Part shown: positions 15,136 through 22,638 of the stretch, one piece after another
Position numbering within the stretch: the first letter of the stretch is position 1
Layout of the letters: every line of letters begins with the position of its first letter
Source: JAAYZB01 sp035379945
GTDB lineage: Bacteria > Bacillota_I > Bacilli_A > Izemoplasmatales > Hujiaoplasmataceae
Reading direction: 5' to 3'
DNA: 22,638 nt
Assembly: GCA_035379945.1 (NCBI GenBank)
Contig: DAOSWG010000016.1
Coordinates: forward strand, 1-22,638
The notes under the pieces: generated by a model
The model's input: only the letters and a program-made list of their open reading frames with translations
Database searches by the model: none
What the model was told of the DNA's origin: nothing
Translations under genes and position numbers: made by a program

Positions 15136-15178
15136 AAAAAAACACCAAACCGCCGTATTTTGTCATTTTTTGGGCGGT
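15136..15178 (-). terminator. Possible terminator after the DUF1295 gene
   Basis: ACCGCC (15178-15173) can pair with GGCGGT (15154-15149) around an 18-nt loop, with TTTTTTT downstream on the minus strand. The first arm lies inside the end of the gene. The long loop makes this less certain than the others. Confidence 0.5.
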
Positions 15179-15945
15179 AACGGGAAAAACACGGAAGTAC
15201 GATGCTTGTATTCCTCGTACTCGGGATTGCCCTCGTAATGTTTTTCCAACAAAGGAACTCCCGAAACATAAAGCAGAAGATAGGTGATGATCAGCGGACT
15301 CAAGAGCGAATACGCTCCAAAATCACTGAGAAACACACCGATGAAAAGGCCCCACCAGACGACGGTTTCGCCAAAATAATTGGGATGCCGGGAGTATTTC
15401 CACAATCCTTCTGTCATGACATGACCCCTGTTTTCCGGATTCTTACGGAATATACCGAGCTGAGCATCGCTTATCGTTTCCAAAGTCAGACCTAGTAAAG
15501 ATATCGCCAATCCTATATAAGCCGTGACGACGCTTTTTTCGGAATCGGAAATAAACACCATGGTGATGGGCAAACTGACGATATAGGCAAGCAAAGCTTG
15601 AAGCAGGAAAATATTCACATAGGCTTTGAGACCGGGATGTTTGCCCTCCCATTTCTTTCTCATGTTTTGATAGCGGAAATCTTCTGGCTTGCCGTAGTTT
15701 CGCAACATGACATGGACGAAAAGCCGCAACCCCCAAAGGATGACGACGATGAAACATACCGCTTGGGAAATAAGAATATGATCGGAAGTTTGGAAGCGGT
15801 AAGCTGTCGCGAAAAAAACATAGACGACAAACCCGAAGCCCCAGGCAATGTCGACATATCCGTAATTGCCTTTCCGTTTTGCAATCAGGTAAATGATGCT
15901 GAAGTATGCGAAATAAAGAATAATTCCTCCGATAATAAGCCACAT
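15163..15945 (-). CDS. DUF1295-family membrane protein (steroid 5-alpha-reductase/ICMT-like fold)
   Basis: 260-aa multi-spanning membrane protein with about six to seven hydrophobic segments (near 1-20, 35-50, 57-77, 105-130, 138-157, 195-232). It belongs to the DUF1295 group of the steroid-reductase/isoprenylcysteine-methyltransferase superfamily. The diagnostic block is MTEGLWKYSRHPNYFGE, with the conserved RHPNYFGE near 185-192, and an earlier YGYVDIAWG motif near 28-36. The C-terminal E(Y)xxYxxRTSxFFP pattern is also present. Biochemical function in bacteria is unproven; a lipid or quinone-tail substrate is inferred from the superfamily. The ATG lies 1 bp after the TGA of the DhaL-DegV gene, so the two are coupled. 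That neighbour also points to lipid metabolism. Confidence 0.85.
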   Translation of the reverse strand: MWLIIGGIILYFAYFSIIYLIAKRKGNYGYVDIAWGFGFVVYVFFATAYRFQTSDHILISQAVCFIVVILWGLRLFVHVMLRNYGKPEDFRYQNMRKKWEGKHPGLKAYVNIFLLQALLAYIVSLPITMVFISDSEKSVVTAYIGLAISLLGLTLETISDAQLGIFRKNPENRGHVMTEGLWKYSRHPNYFGETVVWWGLFIGVFLSDFGAYSLLSPLIITYLLLYVSGVPLLEKHYEGNPEYEEYKHRTSVFFPLPPKK

Positions 15946-15946
15946 A

Positions 15947-17698
15947 TCACTTTACCTCCCGACTGAATTCCACGGCGATTCCGACGGCGCCTGTGCCGGC
16001 GTTTGCAGCTACGATGGGCGATATTTCGGTAATGAATTCAGGTGCTTTTCCACAAAGTTTTGTAATTTTTTCAGCCATTTTTTCGGCTCTGTTTAACGCG
16101 TCGGCATGAATGATAGAATATTTGACGATCGGTGCTTTTTGTAAAAGTTTTAGAATCTTTTTTTCATTTTGTCTGATGCTAAAAGCCTTTTCCCTGATGA
16201 TTCCGTGTCCGGTCCCGTCAAGGGACACGACCGGTTTTAGATTGAGAATTTTGGCGATCATACCTGTCACTTTGCCGACACGACCGCCCTTTACCATGTA
16301 TTTCAGGGTTTTGACCGATACATATATTCTTGTCTTTGATCTTTTTTCTTCCAATTTCGCCATGATTTCTTCGATTTTGATTCCGTCAGAAGCCATTCTG
16401 GCGGCTTCCAGGGCCAAAAGTCCTTCGGCTCCGGAGTTCTGGAGCGAATCGAACACTTTCACCTTGGAATTTGTACCGGCGTATTTGCATAGTGCGTCAT
16501 ATGTCCCAGAAAGAGCGCCGGCCACTGTCACGACCAGAATGTTTTCGTAATGCTCGGACAAAAAACCAAGCAGTCTCTCGATTGTGCCAGAATCCGGTTG
16601 GGACGAGGAAAAAGTCGAGTATTTGTCCATCATCTCGTAGAATGTATCGATTTTTACCGATTGTTTGTCAAGATAGGAGATATCGTCGACTATCAGGTTC
16701 ATCGGCAACATATGGATTTGGTAAGTATCCATCAGATCCTGCGGAATGTCAGCGATCGAGTCAACAACCACAACTGTTTCCGGACGATCCTTGGCCATTG
16801 CCTGTTGCTGCAATTTCATGTCGTCGATTTTTTGCCAGTTTAAGCGGCCGTAAGTACGTAAACGCAAGAATACCTGTTCGGGATTGTCGGTATGGATATG
16901 TACATGCATCTTTTCCGGTTTTCCCGAGACGATCAGCGAATCGCCGATATCGTTCAGAGCGGACTTGACAGACGACAATTCCGTTTTTCCATCCAAAATT
17001 ACCGCTTCCGTACAATATCTTTTTCCCATGTCGTAATCAGGATCATAGATGATATCAAAAGAAACATCCGCTTCTTTCAGATCGGCAGATTCCCTTTCGC
17101 CTGTTTCCATGTATATGGCGACGCCTTCCCAAAATGTCGTGAAACCTTCGGCTCCGGCGTCCACAACTCCGTTTTTTTTAAGGCTTTCCAATTCGTCAGG
17201 AGTTTCTTTTAAGGCTGTTTTTGCCTGTTCGAGACTGGTCCGAAAATAGGTTTTGAAATCGGTAAGACGTTCCTTGATATCAAATGCTTTCCGCAAAACA
17301 GTCAGGATGGTCCCTTCGACCGGATTCATGATGGCCTGATAGGAACGAAAAATCGCATATGATATCGCCTGGCGAAAATCCTCAAGTCTGGCTTGACGAA
17401 GATTCTTCAGTTTTTCATAAAGCCCGACAAAAAACTCGGCAAATATAATTCCGGAATTTCCACGGGATCCGTCCACCGCGGCGGTCGCAATGGAAGCGGC
17501 GGTCTCCGAAAGATCTTCCGATGATTTGGCTTTGTCGATGATTGATTGCATGAGAAATGACATGTTCGTACCGGTATCGCCATCGGGCACCGGGAACACG
17601 TTGATGGAATTCAGATATTTCTTTCGGCTGATCAGCCGGCGGGCGCCGGCTAGAAAAGCCTGATACAGGTCATTACCTTTCAGGGTTATAAGTTCCAC
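15947..17698 (-). CDS. DhaL-DegV fusion (FakA-like kinase joined to FakB-like fatty-acid binder)
   Basis: 583-aa two-part protein. Residues 1-200 are a DhaL/DAK2 ATP-binding domain with N33, PDGDTGTN (38-45) for metal-nucleotide binding, GSRGNSG (77-83) and PVEGT (126-130). Residues about 213-300 resemble the middle domain of FakA/YloV (YCTEAVILDG, then HVHIHTDNP). Residues about 307-583 are a complete DegV domain: VVVVDSIADIP, SSSQPDSGT, VAGALSGTYDA, KGGRVGKVTGMIAKILNLKP and a late IIHADA. In Staphylococcus, FakA phosphorylates fatty acids held by separate FakB (DegV) proteins; here both sit on one chain. The start is GTG, with GAGGTAAAAGG upstream. It lies 7 bp after the DUF2177 gene and 1 bp before DUF1295. 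Acyl-phosphate production for phospholipid synthesis is inferred. Confidence 0.88.
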   Translation of the reverse strand: MELITLKGNDLYQAFLAGARRLISRKKYLNSINVFPVPDGDTGTNMSFLMQSIIDKAKSSEDLSETAASIATAAVDGSRGNSGIIFAEFFVGLYEKLKNLRQARLEDFRQAISYAIFRSYQAIMNPVEGTILTVLRKAFDIKERLTDFKTYFRTSLEQAKTALKETPDELESLKKNGVVDAGAEGFTTFWEGVAIYMETGERESADLKEADVSFDIIYDPDYDMGKRYCTEAVILDGKTELSSVKSALNDIGDSLIVSGKPEKMHVHIHTDNPEQVFLRLRTYGRLNWQKIDDMKLQQQAMAKDRPETVVVVDSIADIPQDLMDTYQIHMLPMNLIVDDISYLDKQSVKIDTFYEMMDKYSTFSSSQPDSGTIERLLGFLSEHYENILVVTVAGALSGTYDALCKYAGTNSKVKVFDSLQNSGAEGLLALEAARMASDGIKIEEIMAKLEEKRSKTRIYVSVKTLKYMVKGGRVGKVTGMIAKILNLKPVVSLDGTGHGIIREKAFSIRQNEKKILKLLQKAPIVKYSIIHADALNRAEKMAEKITKLCGKAPEFITEISPIVAANAGTGAVGIAVEFSREVK

Positions 17699-17705
17699 TT
17701 GCCTT

Positions 17706-18092
17706 TTACCTCGCTATCAAATAAGTTACGGTTGATACAATACCACCCAAAATCATCCCCCAGGCAATATCAATCAAAACAATTTGCCACGGCCAGTCCT
17801 TCAGAGTGGCCATATTGGTCAAATCATACGTAGAATATGCAACGAAGCCAAAAAACATGCTTGCGTAAATGGCGTAATTTAGCGATTCTCTGCCAACAGC
17901 AGGGTAAATGACAAAAAATACAAGTCCCGCCACGAATACAAGATAGAAGATTATGGCTGGTATCCATTTTACCTTTCCTATATAACCGCCAAGATAACGA
18001 TCATAGACTTTTTTGGCCACTACACCCAGCCACAACATGTCAATAACAAGAAAGAAACCAAGGGCAATGGCATACAGTTTGAGATATGTCAT
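17706..18092 (-). CDS. DUF2177-family membrane protein
   Basis: 128-aa membrane protein with four hydrophobic segments (about 5-24, 43-64, 72-92 and 104-125). It opens with the family motif YLKLYAIALGFFLVIDMLWLG, followed by GVVAKKVYDRYLGG, then YDLTNMATLKDWPW and DIAWG near the end. All are hallmarks of DUF2177, a family without known activity. AAGGAGGGG lies 5 nt before the ATG. It is first in an apparent operon with the DhaL-DegV and DUF1295 genes. Confidence 0.88.
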   Translation of the reverse strand: MTYLKLYAIALGFFLVIDMLWLGVVAKKVYDRYLGGYIGKVKWIPAIIFYLVFVAGLVFFVIYPAVGRESLNYAIYASMFFGFVAYSTYDLTNMATLKDWPWQIVLIDIAWGMILGGIVSTVTYLIAR

Positions 18093-18112
18093 GTTTACCC
18101 CTCCTTAAAATC

Positions 18113-18141
18113 ATTCTAGCATGGATTTGTGTTTTTATAAA
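18113..18141 (-). promoter_or_regulatory. Putative promoter of the DUF2177-degV-DUF1295 operon
   Basis: TTTATA (18141-18136), 17-bp spacer and TAGAAT (18118-18113): 4 of 6 and 5 of 6 matches. The predicted start is about 15 nt before the DUF2177 ribosome binding site. Confidence 0.6.
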
Positions 18142-18184
18142 GAAATGTGCAATAAATAAAAGGTGCTTATATGATTTGGTAAAA

Positions 18185-18213
18185 CAAAAAATGCTTGCAT
18201 GTGCAAGCATTTT
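18185..18213 (-). terminator. Terminator of the gdhA-DUF1015-serC-serA operon
   Basis: AAAATGCTTGC pairs with GCAAGCATTTT around a 4-nt loop; the minus-strand 3' arm runs into TTTTTTG. It lies directly after the serA stop. Confidence 0.88.
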
Positions 18214-18219
18214 AGTTTG

Positions 18220-19374
18220 TTACAGTGTTCTTACTCGAAGAACGCCTTTCATTTTTTTAGAAATCTCGATGGCGGCTTCGTTTGTTTCGGCGTCAAAATC
18301 CACAACAGCGACGCCATAACCGTTCTTGGCCCGGTTTATCAGGTTTCCGAGACTGACGATGCCTTCCAAAGCCCTCGTCAGGCTGCCAAGGAATTCCTCG
18401 CTGTCTTTGTAAAGGATCTGAATGCGGTATTTGTTCTGCTTGCGTCCGGGATCAAGAGCGGGAAAGTTCACCGAGTTCTTTATTGAACCGTGTTCGACGT
18501 AACGCATTAGTTCGTCGGTTGCCATCATCGCGCAATTGTCTTCCGACTCTTCGGTGGAAGCGCCTAAATGCGGGATTGCGATCACATGATTCATATTGGC
18601 GGTTTTCGGATTGGGAAAATCGGTAACATAACTTCGGACGATTCCGCTTTCGATAGAGATGGCGAGATCGTCGTCGTTTACCAACTGGTCACGACTGAAA
18701 TTTAAAAGAACGACACCCGGTTTCATGATGGCAAAAACATCTTTTGCGATCATATGGCGGGTTGAATCAAGCAATGGCAGATGTAAAGTAATATAATCGC
18801 AGGTAGCATAAATGCGGTCGAGTTCGGTCGTGAGCTCCACTTCGTTTGGCAGTTTGTCCGCATTTTCCGGTGAAAGATAAGGATCGTATCCGAGAACGGA
18901 CATCCCCAGACAGATAGCGGCTTCCGCTACTTTTCCCCCAACAGCGCCGAGACCGATGACTCCAAGCTTTTTGCCGATAATTTCGGTTCCGCCGAAGGCT
19001 GATTTGGCTTTTTCCACCGACTTGGACAAGTTGGCGTCCTCTTTGTTATCCCTCACCCAGTTCACTCCGCCGACAATATCCCTAGCTGCCAACAACATAC
19101 CGGCGATTACCAGTTCCTTGACGCCGTTCGCATTGGCTCCCGGAGTGTTAAAGACAACGATTCCCTTGCTCGCAAGATCGGCAAGAGGAATATTGTTGAC
19201 GCCGGCGCCGGCTCTCGCCACTGCCAATAATTTTTTCGGCAATTCCATTTCCAGCATGTTGAAACTGCGGACTAAAATCAGATCGGCATCATTGACTTCT
19301 TCTGTCAATTCATAACCGTTCGTGAATCTTGTCAGTCCGAAGGGAGATATCTTATTCAGGCAAGCTACTTTCAT
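18220..19374 (-). CDS. serA: D-3-phosphoglycerate dehydrogenase
   Basis: 384-aa dehydrogenase that oxidises 3-phosphoglycerate to 3-phosphohydroxypyruvate with NAD, first step of serine synthesis. The NAD site is GLGAVGGKVA at 141-150. The active-site arginine is likely R228 (LNFSRDQLV) and the histidine is H269 in IPHLGASTEESEDN. The catalytic glutamate of classical PGDH (in DVFxxEP) is not obvious: the matching segment reads YVTDFPNPKT at 249-258. A short ACT-like domain follows (about 315-384). The length and ACT end fit the 380-395 aa PGDH group of anaerobic Firmicutes. Its ATG overlaps the serC TGA by 4 bp. Confidence 0.93.
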   Translation of the reverse strand: MKVACLNKISPFGLTRFTNGYELTEEVNDADLILVRSFNMLEMELPKKLLAVARAGAGVNNIPLADLASKGIVVFNTPGANANGVKELVIAGMLLAARDIVGGVNWVRDNKEDANLSKSVEKAKSAFGGTEIIGKKLGVIGLGAVGGKVAEAAICLGMSVLGYDPYLSPENADKLPNEVELTTELDRIYATCDYITLHLPLLDSTRHMIAKDVFAIMKPGVVLLNFSRDQLVNDDDLAISIESGIVRSYVTDFPNPKTANMNHVIAIPHLGASTEESEDNCAMMATDELMRYVEHGSIKNSVNFPALDPGRKQNKYRIQILYKDSEEFLGSLTRALEGIVSLGNLINRAKNGYGVAVVDFDAETNEAAIEISKKMKGVLRVRTL

Positions 19375-20456
19375 TTGGCATTTTCCTTTTCAAATTTCTT
19401 CATGAAATCAATTAGACTCTCGACGCCTTCGATGGGCATGGCATTGTAGATCGAAGCACGCATGGCTCCGACCGAGCGATGGCCTTTCAGGTTGTCATAG
19501 CCGGCTGCTTTGGCTTCCGCCACAAACTTGGCATCCATTTCCGGGTTACCGGTTCCGAAAGTGACGTTCATCAAAGAACGGTCCTTCTTCTCGACGGATC
19601 CATGGAACATTTTCGAATGGTCGAGAAAATCATATAGCATGCTGGCTTTGGCGATGTTGATCTCCTGCATCTTCTCAAGGCCGCCGAGATTAAGCAACCA
19701 TTTGAAAACGAGACCACAGATATAGATACCATAGGTAGGTGGCGTGTTATAAAGCGAGTTCTTTTCGGCATGGATATGATACTTCAGCATAGTCGGCACG
19801 AATTCTGGCAAATCGGTTCTGATAAGGTCGTCACGGATTATGACGATTGTCGTACCGGCCGGGCCGATGTTTTTCTGGGCACCGGCGAAAATCAGTCCGT
19901 ATTTGGTGACATCGATCGGCTCCGACAAAATGCAACTGGACATATCGGAAATCAAGACTTTTCCTTTGGTATCCGGTTCTTTGGCGAATTTGGTTCCGTA
20001 GATGGTGTTGTTGGTGCAGATATAGACATAGTCGGCGTTTTCCGAAATCGGCAGGTTGTCGAGGTCGGGAATATAGGAAAACATTTTGTCTTCGCTTGTG
20101 GCGATCTTACGGGCATCCCCGTATTTTTTAGCCTCGTTGTGAGCTTTTTTGGCCCATTCGCCGGTGACGATATAATCGGCGACGCCGTTTTTCATCAAAT
20201 TCATCGGAACCATGGCGAACTGGGTGTGTCCTCCGCCCTGAAGGAAAAGGACGTGGTAGTTGTCGGGAATGGAAAGCAGGGTCCTGAGATCCTTCTCGGC
20301 ATCCTGGATGATTTGGTCGAACGCTTTGGAGCGGTGGCTCATCTCCATTACGGACATGCCGGTATCGTTATAGTCGAGCATTTCCGCTGCGGCTTGCCGC
20401 AGGACCGGTTCCGGCAATACGGCGGGTCCGGCGGAGAAATTAAATACTCTTTTCAT
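19371..20456 (-). CDS. serC: Phosphoserine aminotransferase
   Basis: 361-aa PLP enzyme that converts 3-phosphohydroxypyruvate and glutamate to phosphoserine and 2-oxoglutarate, second step of serine synthesis. RVFNFSAGPAVLPEPVL at the N-terminus, QGGGHTQF at 73-80 for phosphate binding, ISDMSSCILSEPIDV near 169-183 and the PLP lysine K195 in FAGAQKNIGPAG are all diagnostic. Length equals the family norm. AAGGAAGG precedes the ATG. It overlaps the end of the DUF1015 gene by 17 bp and serA by 4 bp, so translation is coupled through the three genes. Confidence 0.97.
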   Translation of the reverse strand: MKRVFNFSAGPAVLPEPVLRQAAAEMLDYNDTGMSVMEMSHRSKAFDQIIQDAEKDLRTLLSIPDNYHVLFLQGGGHTQFAMVPMNLMKNGVADYIVTGEWAKKAHNEAKKYGDARKIATSEDKMFSYIPDLDNLPISENADYVYICTNNTIYGTKFAKEPDTKGKVLISDMSSCILSEPIDVTKYGLIFAGAQKNIGPAGTTIVIIRDDLIRTDLPEFVPTMLKYHIHAEKNSLYNTPPTYGIYICGLVFKWLLNLGGLEKMQEINIAKASMLYDFLDHSKMFHGSVEKKDRSLMNVTFGTGNPEMDAKFVAEAKAAGYDNLKGHRSVGAMRASIYNAMPIEGVESLIDFMKKFEKENAK

Positions 20457-21657
20457 TATCTATCCTTCCTTTCGTTATCAGACGGCATTCGAGATAATAA
20501 CGTTTTTCTATGGCTTCGCCCAGAGAAAACGATTTTCTCGGTAATACTCCGTTTTCGTTAATGTAGGGAAACAGTTTGTCCCTTCCCAATGGGGGCAGGA
20601 CTAATCCGATCGATCCGGGATTTTCCGCTATTATTCCCTCAAGGTTTTTGAACCCGTGGACATAGTCGATCCTGGTATCCGGATGAAATGCGAGATAATC
20701 ATCAAGAAAGTTTTGGATCCATACGATGGTTTCGAACGGACTTTCCGGCGACAATATGTAATCCTCGCCTTTTTTTGTCAATATCTTCATCGGATTTTGG
20801 CCGTAGCTTGCGCGGCTGAGATCTTCAAGAAAGTCATCGCCAGGTCTGTATATGACCCGGTGAATCGGTTCGAAAGCGAGTCCTTTGTCATAAATGCTTT
20901 CAAGTTCGACGAGGGCGTATCTAGCTGGATGCCCGACAAGTTCTTCTTCCGGAAGATTCTTCTTCAGATTTTCCCAGCAGACTTTGGCGGAAGCCAGAGA
21001 GTGATTGCCGTCGCCGACGATCAACGGTGTCTTTTCGATTTGTTCATTGATTTTGGCGAGCAGTTCTGCGCTTTTTTCTAACAGATGCCCCGTGATATGT
21101 CCACCGCCCATATTCAAATCGAAATCGTATAGTTTTTTCATGTTTCTGGTGTCGGAGGCTGTTTTGGCGATCAAGCCGTCCACATCATCGAACAAAACCA
21201 GAATGTGGGGAAGTTCGATCGGAGCATTTTCCCTGATTTTGACCCGGGGAGGAATCCGATCGAGAACCGTTTTTTCGGAAGCGACGATCCGGCCTTTTTT
21301 ACCGGGCATGTATTCGTATTCTTCTAAGTCGATTGTCAATAACAAGCCGTAACGGTGTTCATGGTAAGGCGTTTTGCGATCAATGATGATCGGATTTGAT
21401 ACTGTGTCGAAGATGTTCGAGCGAAGATATAAATTCATGTTGGAGTTGGCGCTTTGGATTCTGGTTTCAAATCCGAGATGCAGATATGCCTCCGGCAGAA
21501 TCAAATGATACGTAGAAGGAACGTCTTCCACTTGTTGGCGGAGACGTTCCCAGTACGATATCTCACTCGTAAACTGGTCGCAAGCGATAACCGACCATAA
21601 TGTGTGATCGATCGATTGCTTGGGCAGCAGAATTTCTTTAGATGAGACAACTTCCAT
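20440..21657 (-). CDS. DUF1015-family protein of the serine operon
   Basis: 405-aa soluble protein of the DUF1015 family. Visible family features are HLILPEAYL near 51-59, a central GDGNHSLASAKVCWENLK block near 215-235, ARYALVELESIYDKGLAFEPIHRVIY and the end segment GIIAENPGSIGLVLPPLGRD. Function is not established to my knowledge from the sequence. The family often sits beside serC and serA in anaerobic bacteria, as here, which suggests a role in serine or phosphoserine metabolism. No SerB-like phosphatase is in this operon. The ATG begins 3 bp after the gdhA stop with no clear ribosome binding site, suggesting coupling; it overlaps serC at its end. Confidence 0.85.
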   Translation of the reverse strand: MEVVSSKEILLPKQSIDHTLWSVIACDQFTSEISYWERLRQQVEDVPSTYHLILPEAYLHLGFETRIQSANSNMNLYLRSNIFDTVSNPIIIDRKTPYHEHRYGLLLTIDLEEYEYMPGKKGRIVASEKTVLDRIPPRVKIRENAPIELPHILVLFDDVDGLIAKTASDTRNMKKLYDFDLNMGGGHITGHLLEKSAELLAKINEQIEKTPLIVGDGNHSLASAKVCWENLKKNLPEEELVGHPARYALVELESIYDKGLAFEPIHRVIYRPGDDFLEDLSRASYGQNPMKILTKKGEDYILSPESPFETIVWIQNFLDDYLAFHPDTRIDYVHGFKNLEGIIAENPGSIGLVLPPLGRDKLFPYINENGVLPRKSFSLGEAIEKRYYLECRLITKGRIDNEKSI

Positions 21658-21660
21658 AGA

Positions 21661-22638
21661 TCAATACACGCCCTGGTCCAACATGGCCTGATATACACGC
21701 ATGAATCCGGCGATGTTGGCTCCGATCACCAGGTTGCGGTGGTCGGTGTATTTTCTTGCTTCGGTATAGGCTTTGTTGAAAATGTCGGCCATGATGACTT
21801 CGAGTTTCTCGTCGACTTCTTCATATGTCCAAGGATAATGCATGGCGTTCTGGCTCATTTCCAAACCGGAGACGGCAACGCCGCCAGCGTTGGCTGCCTT
21901 GCCGGGAGCAAACAGAATGTCAGCATGCTGCAGATATTTCGTGGCTTCGATCGTTGTCGGCATATTGGCGCCTTCGGCAACTAAGAAACATCCGTTTTCA
22001 ACGAGAGCTTTCGCACCTTCTAACGGCAGTTCGTTCTGAGTAGCGCAGGGAAGGGCGATGTCGCATGGCAGTTTCCAAATTTCCGTCGGATTACTGTTAT
22101 AGACGGCATTGGAACGGTATTCCAGATACTTGGTCGAGAATTCGGGCATATCCTTCGTGAGCATCTTGACGATGTCGATATCGATGCCGTTCGGATCGTA
22201 GACACATCCGTTGACATCGGACATGGCAACGACTTTGGCTCCGAGTTCCCTGGCTTTCAAGGCGGCATAGAGACCGACCTTTCCGGATCCGGAGATGATG
22301 ATGCGTTTGTCTTTCATTTCGTCGTTTCTGTAGACGCGAAGCATTTCTTGGACGAAGTAGCAAAGACCGTAGCCGGTAGCTTCTTTTCTTACAAGCGAAC
22401 CGCCATAGGTGAGACCCTTGCCGGTCAAGACGCCGGTCGATTCGTTTTGAATTTTTTTGTACATTCCGTACATATATCCGACCTCGCGGAATCCAACGCC
22501 GATATCACCGGCGGGAACATCGGTGTCGGGACCAATGTGGCGATAGAGTTCAAGCATGAAGTTCTGGCAGAAACGCATGATTTCATCATCCGATTTGCCC
22601 TTGGGATCGAAATCGGCTCCGCCTTTGCCGCCGCCCAT
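21661..22638 (-). CDS. gdhA: NADP-type glutamate dehydrogenase (5' end outside window)
   Basis: 325 residues of a hexameric glutamate dehydrogenase that interconverts 2-oxoglutarate plus ammonium and glutamate. The visible part starts in the active-site block MGGGKGGADFDPKGKSD, so roughly 115-125 N-terminal residues lie beyond the right edge; the methionine at 22638 is internal, not a start. PAGDIGVGFREVGYMYG (42-58 of the fragment), the dinucleotide site SGSGKVG (116-122) and AMSDVNG follow. The C-terminal helix ends MRVYQAMLDQGVY. The sequence type is the small, roughly 445-aa bacterial GDH, usually NADP-linked. It is followed after 3 bp by the DUF1015 gene and then serC-serA. Confidence 0.95.
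   Translation of the reverse strand: MGGGKGGADFDPKGKSDDEIMRFCQNFMLELYRHIGPDTDVPAGDIGVGFREVGYMYGMYKKIQNESTGVLTGKGLTYGGSLVRKEATGYGLCYFVQEMLRVYRNDEMKDKRIIISGSGKVGLYAALKARELGAKVVAMSDVNGCVYDPNGIDIDIVKMLTKDMPEFSTKYLEYRSNAVYNSNPTEIWKLPCDIALPCATQNELPLEGAKALVENGCFLVAEGANMPTTIEATKYLQHADILFAPGKAANAGGVAVSGLEMSQNAMHYPWTYEEVDEKLEVIMADIFNKAYTEARKYTDHRNLVIGANIAGFMRVYQAMLDQGVY

Noticed and set aside
14891..15166. 91-codon minus-strand frame overlapping rpmG in another frame
   Set aside because: It is out of frame with the clear L33 gene and has no family resemblance or start signal.
1..22638. tRNA, rRNA, insertion sequences, prophage or riboswitches
   Set aside because: Intergenic gaps are short (at most about 175 bp) and filled by promoters, operators and terminators; no transposase, integrase or RNA-gene pattern was recognised.

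Overview
All genes supported here lie on the minus strand, so transcription runs from position 22638 down to 1. TGA is a real stop codon for many of them (jetA, jetC, dnaK, dnaJ, rpmG and the SIS-protein gene, for example), so the standard code is in use and this is not a Mycoplasma or Spiroplasma. The hrcA-grpE-dnaK-dnaJ operon with CIRCE operators, strong AGGAGG-type ribosome binding sites, sigma-A-like promoters, PadR, DhaL/DegV proteins and an rpmG-glucokinase-MBL neighbourhood point to a monoderm of the Bacillota/Mycoplasmatota side. A finer placement is not justified from the sequence alone. No tRNA, rRNA, insertion sequence or CRISPR array was seen, and no stretch over 300 bases lacks a gene.

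Layout in transcription order. (1) 22638-18220: 3'-part of gdhA (cut by the window edge), a DUF1015 gene, serC and serA. They are tightly packed and end at a terminator. GDH can regenerate the glutamate that SerC consumes, so this reads as one serine-biosynthesis and amino-donor operon. (2) 18092-15163: a DUF2177 membrane protein, a DhaL-DegV fusion resembling fatty-acid kinase FakA joined to a FakB-like binding domain, and a DUF1295 membrane protein, with near-zero spacing. (3) 15075-13304: rpmG (50 aa), then a ROK glucokinase and an MBL-fold hydrolase. (4) 13217-8420: heat-shock operon hrcA-grpE-dnaK-dnaJ. Its promoter is a perfect TTGACA-17-TATAAT flanked and overlapped by two CIRCE operators. 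(5) 8377-7349: a GlmS-isomerase-like double-SIS protein just behind dnaJ. (6) 7245-6700: a GNAT acetyltransferase. (7) 6587-5799: a heliorhodopsin. (8) 5733-1: a PadR-type repressor gene followed by jetA, jetB and jetC, a Wadjet anti-plasmid condensin operon. Its fourth gene, the jetD nuclease, should begin in the last bases at the left edge.

The most notable parts are the Wadjet operon and the heliorhodopsin. The Wadjet operon appears to be led by its own PadR regulator. Its promoter and leader carry six 15-bp phased repeats, each built around a 10-bp palindrome such as TTATGCATAA, which look like an operator array. The heliorhodopsin keeps the retinal lysine, the carboxylate counterion and both conserved histidines.
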